From NCBI RefSeq assembly GCF_927312905.1, contig NZ_CAKMHQ010000029.1, forward strand, positions 1 to 64,000: a DNA stretch of 64,000 nt, in the 5' to 3' direction. Source of the DNA: Candidatus Nitrotoga sp. 1052. GTDB taxonomy: Bacteria > Pseudomonadota > Gammaproteobacteria > Burkholderiales > Gallionellaceae. Position numbers and translations under genes: made by a program. Shown here piece after piece: positions 7,665 to 16,292 of the stretch (position 1 is its first letter; each line of letters begins with the position of its first letter). The notes under the pieces are model-generated. The model was given only the letters and a program-made list of their open reading frames with translations. It was not told the DNA's origin and searched no databases.

Positions 7665-8140
7665 CAAATGGCATGACCCACTTCGATCAAGACGGACAGG
7701 CACATATGGTGGATGTTGCTGGCAAGAGCGAGACCCAGCGCATCGCAAAAGCGTCCGGTAGTATCAAAATGAGTCCCAGCACGCTGGAGTTGATTGCTTC
7801 CGGTACAGCCAAAAAGGGCGATGTGCTGGGTATAGCGCGCATTGCTGCGATACAGGCGAGCAAGCGTACCGCTGAATTGATTCCATTATGCCACCCGCTG
7901 TATCTGACTCATGTTGCGGTGGAGTTTCATCTCGACCATGAGAGCAGCACGGTGGAATGCATCGCCACCGCAGAAACGTTTGGCCGCACCGGTGTCGAAA
8001 TAGAAGCCATGACCGCAGTAAGTATCGCCCTGCTTACTATCTATGATATGTGCAAGGCGGTTGATCGTGGAATGGAAATTAACCGGTTACGCTTACTGGA
8101 AAAAAAGGGTGGGCGTTCAGGGCATTGGCAAGCTGCATAA
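7661..8140 (+). CDS. moaC: Cyclic pyranopterin monophosphate synthase
   Basis: Second step of molybdenum cofactor synthesis: forms cyclic pyranopterin monophosphate from the MoaA product. 159 residues with [32 protein letters not shown] and [12 protein letters not shown], the conserved active-site loops. It overlaps the moaE stop by four bases and ends one base from the convergent mog gene. No moaA is present in the window. Confidence 0.97.
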   Translation: MTNGMTHFDQDGQAHMVDVAGKSETQRIAKASGSIKMSPSTLELIASGTAKKGDVLGIARIAAIQASKRTAELIPLCHPLYLTHVAVEFHLDHESSTVECIATAETFGRTGVEIEAMTAVSIALLTIYDMCKAVDRGMEINRLRLLEKKGGRSGHWQAA

Positions 8141-8141
8141 A

Positions 8142-8690
8142 TTATTTTTGTCGTTGCGCTGACTTGGGACGGAATGATGTTAATACGTCTGGATTCGTTT
8201 CTATGTAGGGCCCACCAATCAAATCTATGCAGTAAGGCACGGCGGCAAAAATTCCATCCAGTGTTTCCTTGATTGCTTTCGGTTGCCCAGGCAGGTTCAG
8301 AATAAGGGACTGTCCGCGTGTCACGCCAAGCTGGCGTGACAAAATTGCCGTAGGTACATAGCGCAGACTGACTGCACGCATTTGTTCTCCGAAACCAGGT
8401 AATACCTTGTGTGCCACGGCCAATGTTGCCTCCGGAGTGACATCGCGTAACGCAGGACCGGTTCCCCCTGTAGTCAAGATCAGATGGCACTTTTCCTGGT
8501 CTGCCAATTCAATCAAGATAGTCTCAATCATCGTCTGTTCATCCGGTATCAAACGTGTGACACATTGCCATGGGCTAGTCAGAGTTTGTGTAAACCATTC
8601 TTGCAATGCGGGTAAGCCAGCGTCCTGATAAACCCCGCTGCTGGCTCGGTCGCTAATTGAAATAAGGCCAATTTTAAGTGTATTTGTCAT
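8142..8690 (-). CDS. mog: Molybdopterin adenylyltransferase (Mog/MoaB family)
   Basis: Activates molybdopterin by adenylation before molybdate insertion. 182 residues with the MPT-binding signatures LILTTGGTGPALRDVTPEAT (residues about 70-89) and ILNLPGQPKAIKETL. It opens with KIGLISISDRASSGVY, typical of Mog. It lies head-to-head at its 3' end with moaC, one base between the two stops, so the two transcripts must converge. The 236 bp beyond its start, shared with the end of the polysaccharide cluster, show only a small AGACGG/CCGTCT hairpin near 8850. Confidence 0.93.
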   Translation of the reverse strand: MTNTLKIGLISISDRASSGVYQDAGLPALQEWFTQTLTSPWQCVTRLIPDEQTMIETILIELADQEKCHLILTTGGTGPALRDVTPEATLAVAHKVLPGFGEQMRAVSLRYVPTAILSRQLGVTRGQSLILNLPGQPKAIKETLDGIFAAVPYCIDLIGGPYIETNPDVLTSFRPKSAQRQK

Positions 8691-8926
8691 ATGTTTCGTC
8701 AGGTCGGGAGATGTAGAAAAATTCTTCGCGTGGAATGTAACCTCGCGATATTATTACTGATGGTTTAACTTATCAGACAAGTCAGCAAAACAATTATTTG
8801 TAAATTTTTCAAAGTAGTACGCTATTTTAACTATCACTATAACAATCATTCGCCCACAGACGGCTTCAAGCTCCGTCTAAAGGCTTTTAAGTCTGCTTAT
8901 GAATAATATAACTATAGATTTCCTGG

Positions 8927-10231
8927 TTAACGCGTAGTTGCCAATGCACTATCTGTCTGCGTTTGTTCTTTCAATAAGATTGATGCACTGGCCGTCTGCG
9001 CTTGCTCTTTCAATAAGATTACTTTAGTCAGTACAATAATCATTAGTAGGTGGTAATAGAGATCGAAATTGGACAGCCCAAGAAAGGCTCCGGCCACCGC
9101 ATAGCCAACCATGCTTACCTGCCCCATTGCAGCCAAATCCGCTGCCCATTTTTTGTCAGGATCGCGTTTCGCCTGTTTTATTACCCAAGAGCCGGTTTGC
9201 CACGTCAAGATAGCAAGCAATAACCATAGTCCAAGCCCGATAAATCCATGCTCACCCAGCACTTCAAAATATACGCTATGCACATCATGGACATTGGACG
9301 GATCTGGTGCGTACGCATGGAATGTTTGATATTGAAACATTTCAAACCCGCCGCCGGTGGGACGGGCCTTAGCCACATTCCATGCTGTCCACCAAGCGTT
9401 AATCCGGCCTTGGGCTGATTGATCCTGCTCATAAGTTTTAATGGTTGACATGCGGTCATACCACTCTTGCGGCATAACCATGGCCACAATACCGATGGCG
9501 GCGGCAAGCATAACGCCGGTGAAGAATTTATTCCGGCTTTTCATCCAAAAGATCGAGCCCATTACCGCCGCGCCCACCAGTGCACCTCGAGATTGTGAGC
9601 CGATGGCCGATACTGCGGTTAGCACCATAGCTGCCCCCAATCCTTGGTGTAGCCACTTGCGTGCCTCATTCAACTGTAAATAGCGCATCAGAGGAATAGT
9701 CATTAGCAAAGCCAAAGCGATTTCATTGTTGCCGGCGATGAATGTCCCTGGCGGTCCCTGTACATGAAATGCACCACCTCTCAGTATAGTGAAAATTCCG
9801 CCTTTCACTCCATAAAAACCAAGTGACAGCGCAATTACCCACACCAGCCCATGCAACCGTTGGCGATTATTTATTACCAGAGGTGTAAGAAAGATCATGA
9901 TTTGAATTTTGATGACTTTTTGCAATTGCTCCCAGGCCAGATCGGAGAAAAGCGCAAAATAGGTGGTTACCGACATCCATAAAACATACATGAGCAGCAC
10001 CGTCATCTCTCGCGTCCACGGCATGTGCTTCGGCTCTTTTGAAGAGAATATGCTGATCAATGTTGTAATTGCCACGATATATGCAAAGGGCATGGTGGTC
10101 GCGAAACCCCAAGCCAGCTTATGGGGGTTCATGTAGCTCAGCCAGGAATAAAGGTAAAGGCCAACATGTGGACGCGATAAGACCATGGGCAAAATCCCAA
10201 ACACGATAGCAGTGACGATCAAATCACGCAC
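8927..10231 (-). CDS. Exosortase-A-associated O-oligosaccharide ligase (Wzy/WaaL family)
   Basis: A 434-residue integral membrane protein with about ten hydrophobic segments and the large periplasmic loop of O-antigen ligase/polymerase proteins. It matches what I know of the PEP-CTERM-associated O-ligase family (TIGR03097 type): early PHVGLYLYSWLSYMNPH, QSRGALVGAAVM and the loop with GRINAWWTAWNVAKARP, then GGGFEMFQYQTFHAYAP and VHSVYFEVLGEHG. It would polymerise or transfer an undecaprenyl-linked glycan outside the cytoplasmic membrane. The C-terminus carries a tandem 13-residue repeat. Last gene of the polysaccharide run, four bases after the formyltransferase. Confidence 0.85.
   Translation of the reverse strand: MRDLIVTAIVFGILPMVLSRPHVGLYLYSWLSYMNPHKLAWGFATTMPFAYIVAITTLISIFSSKEPKHMPWTREMTVLLMYVLWMSVTTYFALFSDLAWEQLQKVIKIQIMIFLTPLVINNRQRLHGLVWVIALSLGFYGVKGGIFTILRGGAFHVQGPPGTFIAGNNEIALALLMTIPLMRYLQLNEARKWLHQGLGAAMVLTAVSAIGSQSRGALVGAAVMGSIFWMKSRNKFFTGVMLAAAIGIVAMVMPQEWYDRMSTIKTYEQDQSAQGRINAWWTAWNVAKARPTGGGFEMFQYQTFHAYAPDPSNVHDVHSVYFEVLGEHGFIGLGLWLLLAILTWQTGSWVIKQAKRDPDKKWAADLAAMGQVSMVGYAVAGAFLGLSNFDLYYHLLMIIVLTKVILLKEQAQTASASILLKEQTQTDSALATTR
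8943..9020. repeat. Tandem 39 bp repeat at the ligase C-terminus
   Basis: Two adjacent 39 bp units (8943-8981 and 8982-9020) differ at about seven positions and keep the reading frame. They add a second copy of a 13-residue segment beginning ILLKEQ(A/T)QT. The repeat is in the cytoplasmic or terminal tail, so it probably has little effect on activity. Confidence 0.8.
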
Positions 10232-10235
10232 TGGC

Positions 10236-11066
10236 TTACCTCTGTTCTTTCTCGGAGGAAGTGACGGTAAACCATGTCACGCGCTTCTTTAAATGTATAT
10301 TCTTGAGTAAGCCATTGTGCAAAGCTTGTGCGAGGTGTTGCTCATGATGCCAGCCGCGATCCTTGACCTGATATAACTTGCCCTTGCCTGATTGCGGTGC
10401 ACCCAGCGCTTCGCTTCGCGCGAGTCGTCCGATCGCCTCGGCGTAAACCTCGGCGCTATCGCGCACAGCGCGCCAAAACAGGGTGAGTTCGTTATCGCCC
10501 TCATGCACTTCGGGGCAAATATGGGCGAGCAGCTTGCCGGTATCGATACCGGCGTCGATGAAGTGCAGCGTGCAGCCGATTTTTTCCGGTTCGCCGTTAT
10601 ATAGTGCCCAGAATGTGCAATCTGCGCCGCGGTATTCGGGCGACAAGCCACCATGCAGATTGACGATGCCCAAAGGACCGCGAGAAAGCAGCGCCCCTTT
10701 GATGAGCGAGGTGCCGAATACGGCAATTATGTCGGGCCGAAGCCGATCGGCAAGTTCGATTACACTCGGATGATTAATGTGTGGCACTTCGGATATCAAT
10801 TCGGGCCTATCGAGTCGCGGCTCGGCATCGCCAAAGAAAAACTTGCCTTCACCCCCGCCAGCATAACGCTTGCGGTCGCGTAGCCAGCGCCACACTTTGC
10901 GCCACAGGTTATCCGGACGTAGCAGTTTGAGTATTTTTTTGTACGTCCAGTGGCTGCCTGCCTCTTGCACGATAGCTACTACCCGTATCGCACCACATAG
11001 CCGGTTCGCGACATAAAGATGCCGCGGCGCGCGTCCGCATAGCACCATGATCGAAAGCTCAGACAT
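10236..11066 (-). CDS. Formyltransferase-family protein in the polysaccharide cluster
   Basis: A 276-residue N10-formyl-tetrahydrofolate-dependent formyltransferase-fold protein. The catalytic region is visible as NLHGGLSPEYRGADCTFWAL (Asn, His and the SPxYRG loop) and FIDAGIDTGKLL (catalytic Asp). It probably formylates an amino sugar of the polymer or its nucleotide precursor, as ArnA and VioF relatives do; the substrate is inferred. Start taken at ATG 11066, which overlaps the previous stop by eight bases (ATGTCTGA) and has GGAG 8 bases upstream. The longer frame would intrude on the toroid gene. No aminotransferase that would supply the amino sugar lies next to it. Confidence 0.75.
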   Translation of the reverse strand: MSELSIMVLCGRAPRHLYVANRLCGAIRVVAIVQEAGSHWTYKKILKLLRPDNLWRKVWRWLRDRKRYAGGGEGKFFFGDAEPRLDRPELISEVPHINHPSVIELADRLRPDIIAVFGTSLIKGALLSRGPLGIVNLHGGLSPEYRGADCTFWALYNGEPEKIGCTLHFIDAGIDTGKLLAHICPEVHEGDNELTLFWRAVRDSAEVYAEAIGRLARSEALGAPQSGKGKLYQVKDRGWHHEQHLAQALHNGLLKNIHLKKRVTWFTVTSSEKEQR

Positions 11067-12282
11067 GTGGACACTCCACTGACTTGGCGATTCGTGTAGC
11101 GATGGGAGGAATGACACAATCATGCATATCCATCATCAGCGCATCGGCAAAGAATTTTGCTGCCCAGTTCGGATATTCGAAACGGGAATAATCGCCCCAG
11201 ATCGGCGAGGAGCCAGCGATACCACCGCGCACCGCCTCGTCAGCATCATCAAGGCGCTGCGTGCGTTTTACGTAGCCGATTGCACGGCGCGCGTTCTCGC
11301 GAAATTCCGGTGCGCCGCCATCCTGCGCCAGGCGCGTCCAATTGAGGCTCATTTGCGCTACGCCAGTGAGACAGCTGTAGTTTGCGCGTGACATCCAATT
11401 ATCCGTATAAGTGCCGGCAAGCCAGCCGTCGGCGCGCTGCACCTGCGCCATGCCGCGAGCAGCAGCAAGCGCAGCTGAAAGATAACGTGCATCGTCCAGC
11501 AATACCCCGCTCTCCAAAAAACCACGAATCGCATAGGCGATGGTATGAGTAAACGGTGCCTTGTCCGGAGTAAAAGCGTTGGTGCAAAACCAACCGGAAG
11601 CTTTTTGCTGAGTGAGTGCCCAATCGAGATTGCGTCGCGCCGCTTGGGTTAGTTCTGGCTCGTTCGCGATCAGGCCCGTGGTCACTAGCGCCCAAGTGCC
11701 ACGAGTGTTGTACACGTGCGGTACATCATTGTGTTCGAAGCGATACCAACAGCCATCGGAATCTTGCTGACGCGCCAGCCACCAACCTGCCTTGACCGCT
11801 GCTTCCAGACATTCCTGGCGGCCCAGTTGCAGATATCCGGCGAGCATGCCATGCATGATCTGACCGGTATTGAAGATCACCGGGCGGCTGCCTGCTTCGC
11901 CGAAGTGGCCAGGGAACGCGCCATCATTCTGCTGTATGGAGAGCTCCCAGTCGATCATGCGCCGGGCACGTCTCTCCAGATCAGGGCGTTCCAGCATCTT
12001 GCTCGCCGCAAGAAAGGTTTCGATGATGTAGCCGGTGGTTTCCGGATAGCTTGGCAGCCAGCTGTCCTCAAAGCTCCATCCTGCCGAAACACCGCCTGCG
12101 TCGGGGTGGCCGTCCCTGATGTCCTGGGCGCGGCAGAGCCAGTCGATTACGCTCGCGAGATGGGTCGCATGGTCGAACTCGGGTTGGGCCGATGCAGCAA
12201 TGTTATTGAGGATCAGACGCATATGTCGCGGCCGCCAAGGACGGTAGCGGAAAGGAAGCGCAAGCAAATTAGCAAGGTTCAT
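11059..12282 (-). CDS. Alpha/alpha-toroid protein, possible polysaccharide-modifying enzyme
   Basis: A 407-residue protein built of repeated helical hairpins with aromatic and acidic clusters: VIDWLCRAQD, ETTGYIIETFLAASKML, WELSIQQNDGAFPGHFG, WWLARQQDSDGCWYRF, WALTQQKASGWFCTN, GMAQVQRADGWLAGTYTD and YVKRTQR. This periodic QxxDG.W pattern is that of six-hairpin glycosidases, uronate lyases/epimerases and terpenoid cyclases. There is no signal peptide, so it acts in the cytoplasm or on lipid-linked glycan at the inner face. The exact reaction cannot be read from the sequence. It lies between an AMP-ligase-like gene and the formyltransferase, so a sugar-modifying role is likely. Confidence 0.6.
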   Translation of the reverse strand: MNLANLLALPFRYRPWRPRHMRLILNNIAASAQPEFDHATHLASVIDWLCRAQDIRDGHPDAGGVSAGWSFEDSWLPSYPETTGYIIETFLAASKMLERPDLERRARRMIDWELSIQQNDGAFPGHFGEAGSRPVIFNTGQIMHGMLAGYLQLGRQECLEAAVKAGWWLARQQDSDGCWYRFEHNDVPHVYNTRGTWALVTTGLIANEPELTQAARRNLDWALTQQKASGWFCTNAFTPDKAPFTHTIAYAIRGFLESGVLLDDARYLSAALAAARGMAQVQRADGWLAGTYTDNWMSRANYSCLTGVAQMSLNWTRLAQDGGAPEFRENARRAIGYVKRTQRLDDADEAVRGGIAGSSPIWGDYSRFEYPNWAAKFFADALMMDMHDCVIPPIATRIAKSVECPHV

Positions 12283-12298
12283 GTTACTCGTTTTCCTG

Positions 12299-13711
12299 TT
12301 AAATTTTTTCTGGTTGCATGGCGGGCCTCGATTCTCGGAGTACGCTATCCAAGCCAGATTGCAGTCGCACGTGGCTCACCACGTAGCGGTACTTGCCAGA
12401 GGCTTCCGGCGGAATCGAGTCCACAAGCCGTAGTTCGACCCGCACGTTGTCGCCGAGTCGAGCTTGAATTCCGCTCACGGCCTTGTATCGAGATTGCTCG
12501 GTCCAATCAAGGTTTCGCACCACCAGAATCTCTACGTCCTGAATGCCGTGCTGGATGAATTTGAACTCGTCGATGCCGTCCGTTGCGCGCAGCACGTAGA
12601 TTACCGCAAGCGCATGCATGATCGTGCCATCGGAGCGCACCACGAAATCTGTGGTGCGGCCCATCACTTCGCCGATCACGTGCAGTCCGCGTTCGGCTTT
12701 GCAGGTGTCGTTGGCGTAGCGTACCACGTCGCCAGTGCGGTAACGGATGAAGGGCTGCGCGTGGGAACAGAGTCCGGTCATGACCGCTTCGCCGGATTCG
12801 CCGGGCGCGACCGGATGGCCTTGTGCATCGAGGACTTCGAGGATGATGCTTTCGCTCATCAGCAGCATCTGGCCGTCCGGGGTTTCGTGGGCGGTGAAAC
12901 CGATGTCGCGGCTGCCGAATTCATTGGCGGCGGGAACGCCGAAAATTTCTTCGATTAGCTTGCGCTGGTGCGGATAAAGCGGTTCGCCAGTGGTACACAC
13001 CACCTTGAGCGAGGGCAGCTTGAGCCTGATGCCGCGTTCTCCAGCGTGCGCCGCCAGCAGAGCCAAGCTACTAGCGTAGCCGTAAATGCATTTTGGCTGG
13101 AACCAGCGAATGGCTTCGATGTAGGCGTCCATATTGGCCGCCGACATGTCGAAAGCGTTCAGCACCAGCTGGTTGAGCAGCCGGTCCCGCAGCGCCTTGA
13201 TATGGCCGGTTTTGTTTAACTCGACTGGCGCGCCCCAAAGATAGACTTCCCGGTCACCCACCTCGACGCCCCACCAGCGCCGTGCACGTATGCGCCCGGC
13301 GGCATCGGAGGCCTGGCGCAGGCGTCCATAGTGAAAGATCAACGGCTGGCCGCTGGAGCCTCCAGTATTGTATTTGAAGGCCCCGCCGGGAATGTCGCGC
13401 CAGACCAGTTGCTCGATGTTGCGGGTGGCGTCCTGCTTGGTCATGGTGGGCAAGCGGCGCAGTGCTTCCAGGGTGAGCGGCGCGTCGCATCGCGGCTCCA
13501 AGCCGGCGGCGCGAATGCGTTCGGCATGCCATGGACTGTGCTGTTCCGCCGACTGGAGCAGCAGCTTGAGCTTATGCATCTGCAATTGCTCGACCCCTGC
13601 GCGGGACATCCATTGGCTCTTTTCCAGCTCGTCCAGGTAGCCGAAGGTGGGGCGCTGCATCAGCCGTTCATGCAGCGGATAGACGAGGTGGCGGGCGAGC
13701 AGCGGGATCAT
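12299..13711 (-). CDS. CapK/PaaK-like AMP-binding protein
   Basis: A 470-residue member of the phenylacetate-CoA ligase/CapK family of adenylate-forming enzymes. The nucleotide-binding loop FKYNTGGSSGQPL (about residues 112-124) and the adenylation motifs YRTGDVVRYAN, GEVMGRTTDFVVRSDG and a C-terminal SGKYRYV are visible. Relatives are frequent in capsule and exosortase-A polysaccharide loci, where they are thought to activate an acyl or amino-acid group for attachment to the glycan; the substrate is unknown. The start overlaps the stop of the upstream glycosyltransferase by four bases. A run of plus-strand open frames opposite it is antisense shadow. Confidence 0.8.
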   Translation of the reverse strand: MIPLLARHLVYPLHERLMQRPTFGYLDELEKSQWMSRAGVEQLQMHKLKLLLQSAEQHSPWHAERIRAAGLEPRCDAPLTLEALRRLPTMTKQDATRNIEQLVWRDIPGGAFKYNTGGSSGQPLIFHYGRLRQASDAAGRIRARRWWGVEVGDREVYLWGAPVELNKTGHIKALRDRLLNQLVLNAFDMSAANMDAYIEAIRWFQPKCIYGYASSLALLAAHAGERGIRLKLPSLKVVCTTGEPLYPHQRKLIEEIFGVPAANEFGSRDIGFTAHETPDGQMLLMSESIILEVLDAQGHPVAPGESGEAVMTGLCSHAQPFIRYRTGDVVRYANDTCKAERGLHVIGEVMGRTTDFVVRSDGTIMHALAVIYVLRATDGIDEFKFIQHGIQDVEILVVRNLDWTEQSRYKAVSGIQARLGDNVRVELRLVDSIPPEASGKYRYVVSHVRLQSGLDSVLRESRPAMQPEKI

Positions 13712-14961
13712 GGCGTGGGCGCGGAGTGGGTCTTGGGTTGCTTGACAGCCTGAGTGCCGAGGTCTGCGATCAGGCGGGCAAATTCTTCGGTGAGAACCGC
13801 CACCCGGCTATCCCATGAATTGGTGCGGGCGTAAGCGATAATTGCGTCGCGATCCCAGTTCTTGACGAGAGCGGCGGCGATGGCATTTTTCAGCGCATCC
13901 CGTTGTCCGAAAGGGACGATGGTGCCCAATTCCGGCTTGCACACCACTTCGGCATTGCCGCCCACATTTGTGCTTACTACAGGCAGCCCGCAGGCCATCG
14001 CCTCCAGAAAAACATTGGCCCAGCCTTCGTTGCGCGTCGCCAGTACGAATACATCGGCGGCACAGAGCGGCCACTTCAGTTTATCGGCGGGCATAGCCCC
14101 TAGAAAATGCACTGCATGTTGCAATCCTAGCTCCACCACTTGTTGTTCGAGCTGCGGGCGTATGTCTCCCTCGGCGCAGGCACCGCCCACGATTAGGTAA
14201 ACCAATTCGGGGAAGTAGGTTTTCAATTCCGGCAGGCATTCGATGACTCGATGGAAACCCTTGCGCTCCACCAGTCCTCCTACTGAGATTAACACCGGTG
14301 CGTCCACATGAATACCAAACTGGGCGCGAGCCTCGAGACGGGATACGGGGTGAAACTTGGCGGTGTCCACGCCGTTTCCCACTACACGGATTTTGCTATC
14401 GGGAATACCCAGATTTATAACGTGGCGGCGCAAGGAATCAGACACGGAGAACACGCGCGCAGCACGGTGTAAGGCGCGCACCAGCAGCGGGCGCAACTGG
14501 GAATTAATTGAATGCCGCACTTCAGTGCCGCGCAGGGTAATGGTTACCGGCACTCCCAGCCATTTGCCCAGCCAGGTGGCAGCATAACCATCAGGATAGG
14601 CGAAGTGACTGTCTATGATATTGAAATTATGTTTCCGTTGTAGTCGTCGCATTAAAACGAATGTGCTGAGCGCGAGAAAGACGCCATCCAAGGATTTAAC
14701 TATACCGGGTATTGAGAAAAACCGGGGGTGGAGCACTTCGATGCCATCTTGGATTTCTCGATATGGTGGTGCGGGACGAAAATGGGGGCGAAAGGCACGG
14801 ATCAATCCCTGAAACGGAAACCACGGCACGGGTGCAACGACCATGAGCGGTAACTCCTTGGCGACGCGGAACATGCGTTCACGAATGAAAATGCCTGCAC
14901 TTTGTTGAGTGACATTTGGAAACAGCGTGGTAAAAACTACGATGCGTGGAGTGTCAGGCAT
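13708..14961 (-). CDS. Glycosyltransferase family 4 protein
   Basis: A 417-residue GT-B retaining glycosyltransferase. The N-terminal acceptor domain opens IVVFTTLFPNVTQQSAGIFI with the glycine-rich loop. The C-terminal donor domain has GLVERKGFHRVIE and the nucleotide-sugar motif RNEGWANVFLEAMACGLPVV (E-x7-E-like). Start set at ATG 14961, which overlaps the previous gene's stop by eight bases (ATGCCTGA), the same arrangement seen at 11066. The longer frame would run 160 bases into that gene. It adds one sugar to the repeat unit; donor and acceptor are unknown. Confidence 0.85.
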   Translation of the reverse strand: MPDTPRIVVFTTLFPNVTQQSAGIFIRERMFRVAKELPLMVVAPVPWFPFQGLIRAFRPHFRPAPPYREIQDGIEVLHPRFFSIPGIVKSLDGVFLALSTFVLMRRLQRKHNFNIIDSHFAYPDGYAATWLGKWLGVPVTITLRGTEVRHSINSQLRPLLVRALHRAARVFSVSDSLRRHVINLGIPDSKIRVVGNGVDTAKFHPVSRLEARAQFGIHVDAPVLISVGGLVERKGFHRVIECLPELKTYFPELVYLIVGGACAEGDIRPQLEQQVVELGLQHAVHFLGAMPADKLKWPLCAADVFVLATRNEGWANVFLEAMACGLPVVSTNVGGNAEVVCKPELGTIVPFGQRDALKNAIAAALVKNWDRDAIIAYARTNSWDSRVAVLTEEFARLIADLGTQAVKQPKTHSAPTP

Positions 14962-16174
14962 GGTTTGCGTCCTGGCCTGCAAGTTGCTTATAAATAGACG
15001 AGTAATTGGATACAGACTTTTGCCAGTTACGTTCGGTTTCAACAAAGCGTCGACCAGCAGCACGCATTTCTGGCCATTTCCATTCTTCAGCAAAAAGCCG
15101 TGATATCGCATCGGCCAAGGCACGAGGATCTCCTGCCTTGAACAGAATGCCGGTTATCCCATCTTGAATGAGTTCCTTGTGCCCGCCAACATCGGAAGCC
15201 ACCAGTACTCTTCCCTGAGCCATGGCTTCCAAGGGTTTTAAAGGGGTAACCAGTTCCGTGAGCCTCATAGAATGGCGAGGATAAGCAAGGATGTCGATCA
15301 GATCATAATAACGTTGGACCTGGCCATTGGGCACACGGCCCGTAAATACAAGTTTGTTCTGAATGCCAAGTTCGAATGCGAGGTTTTTTAACATGGCATC
15401 TTGTGGTCCTCCGCCAACAAGCAGTATCCGTGCATCTGGTACAGACTCAAGAATCATGGGCAATGCTTGTAACAGCAAATCCAGTCCTTCATAGGCATAG
15501 AATGAGCCTATGAAGCCGATTACACGGTAGCCTGCCAGACCTAGTTGCTGTTTAAGTACGTTATCCGGTGTGCTTTCCAAGGAAAATTTTTCAATATCCA
15601 CGGCATTGGGGATGACGGTGACTTTTTGTGCCGAAATGCCACGCATCACGATATCGTTGCGCAAGCCTTCACAGATTGTGGTAATAGCATCCACGCGCTT
15701 GAAAGCATAAGTTTCAAGCGCATGAGTGAGGCGGTAACGTAGACCCTGTTCTTTGCTGGTACCATGATCCACCGCTGCATCTTCCCAGAATGCACGAACC
15801 TCATAGACCACTGGAATGCCCAAGCGACGGCCAACGCGTAAAGCGGCTATGGCATTCAGAGCAGGGGAGTGTGCATGCAAAATATCCGGTTTAACGATTC
15901 TGGCTACTTGATCAAGACGGCGAGTAAGACTGTTAATGACGAAAATCTGGTTCAACAAAGGGACTTTCGCCATTTGAGAGATTGCATGGTGTGTACGGAA
16001 AAAATGCCAGCCATCGATATTCTCCTCGCTTGCGCTGCAGACACCCTGCTTTGGACTAGTCAGGTGAGTGGTTTCCCACCCCAAAGCACGTTGTTCTTTA
16101 AGAATAGAGAGAGTGCGAAAAGTATAGCCACTATGCAATGGAATGGAGTGATCGAGGATATGTAGGATGCGCAT
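14954..16174 (-). CDS. Exosortase-A-associated glycosyltransferase (Daro_2409-like)
   Basis: A 406-residue GT4 glycosyltransferase. The opening MRILHILDHSIPLHSGYTFR is the hallmark of the PEP-CTERM/XrtA glycosyltransferase family known as TIGR04063. It also has LHAHSPALNAIAALRVGRRL, VIPNAVDIEKF and the donor-site segment ELVTPLKPLEAMAQGRVLV. Start chosen at ATG 16174 because the family begins there, although no ribosome site is evident; an in-frame ATG 13 codons upstream is the alternative. It overlaps the following glycosyltransferase gene. Confidence 0.87.
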   Translation of the reverse strand: MRILHILDHSIPLHSGYTFRTLSILKEQRALGWETTHLTSPKQGVCSASEENIDGWHFFRTHHAISQMAKVPLLNQIFVINSLTRRLDQVARIVKPDILHAHSPALNAIAALRVGRRLGIPVVYEVRAFWEDAAVDHGTSKEQGLRYRLTHALETYAFKRVDAITTICEGLRNDIVMRGISAQKVTVIPNAVDIEKFSLESTPDNVLKQQLGLAGYRVIGFIGSFYAYEGLDLLLQALPMILESVPDARILLVGGGPQDAMLKNLAFELGIQNKLVFTGRVPNGQVQRYYDLIDILAYPRHSMRLTELVTPLKPLEAMAQGRVLVASDVGGHKELIQDGITGILFKAGDPRALADAISRLFAEEWKWPEMRAAGRRFVETERNWQKSVSNYSSIYKQLAGQDANHA

Positions 16175-16292
16175 TGCTTTTTTTAAACCGGCGGATTCAA
16201 GTTCGAAGTGCAACAGATAATGTTGGCTTGGTATAGCGTACCGTTTTTTTGAAGAGTACCTATCCAGATTCCTAATTTCAGCACCTTGTATA

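Noticed and set aside
8850-8880. Bidirectional terminator between mog and the ligase gene
   Set aside because: Only a 6 bp stem with no T-run on either strand; too weak to call.
11716-12558. Long plus-strand open frame of 280 codons
   Set aside because: It is antisense to the toroid and CapK-like genes, which have clear family features and overlapping starts; its own sequence resembles nothing.
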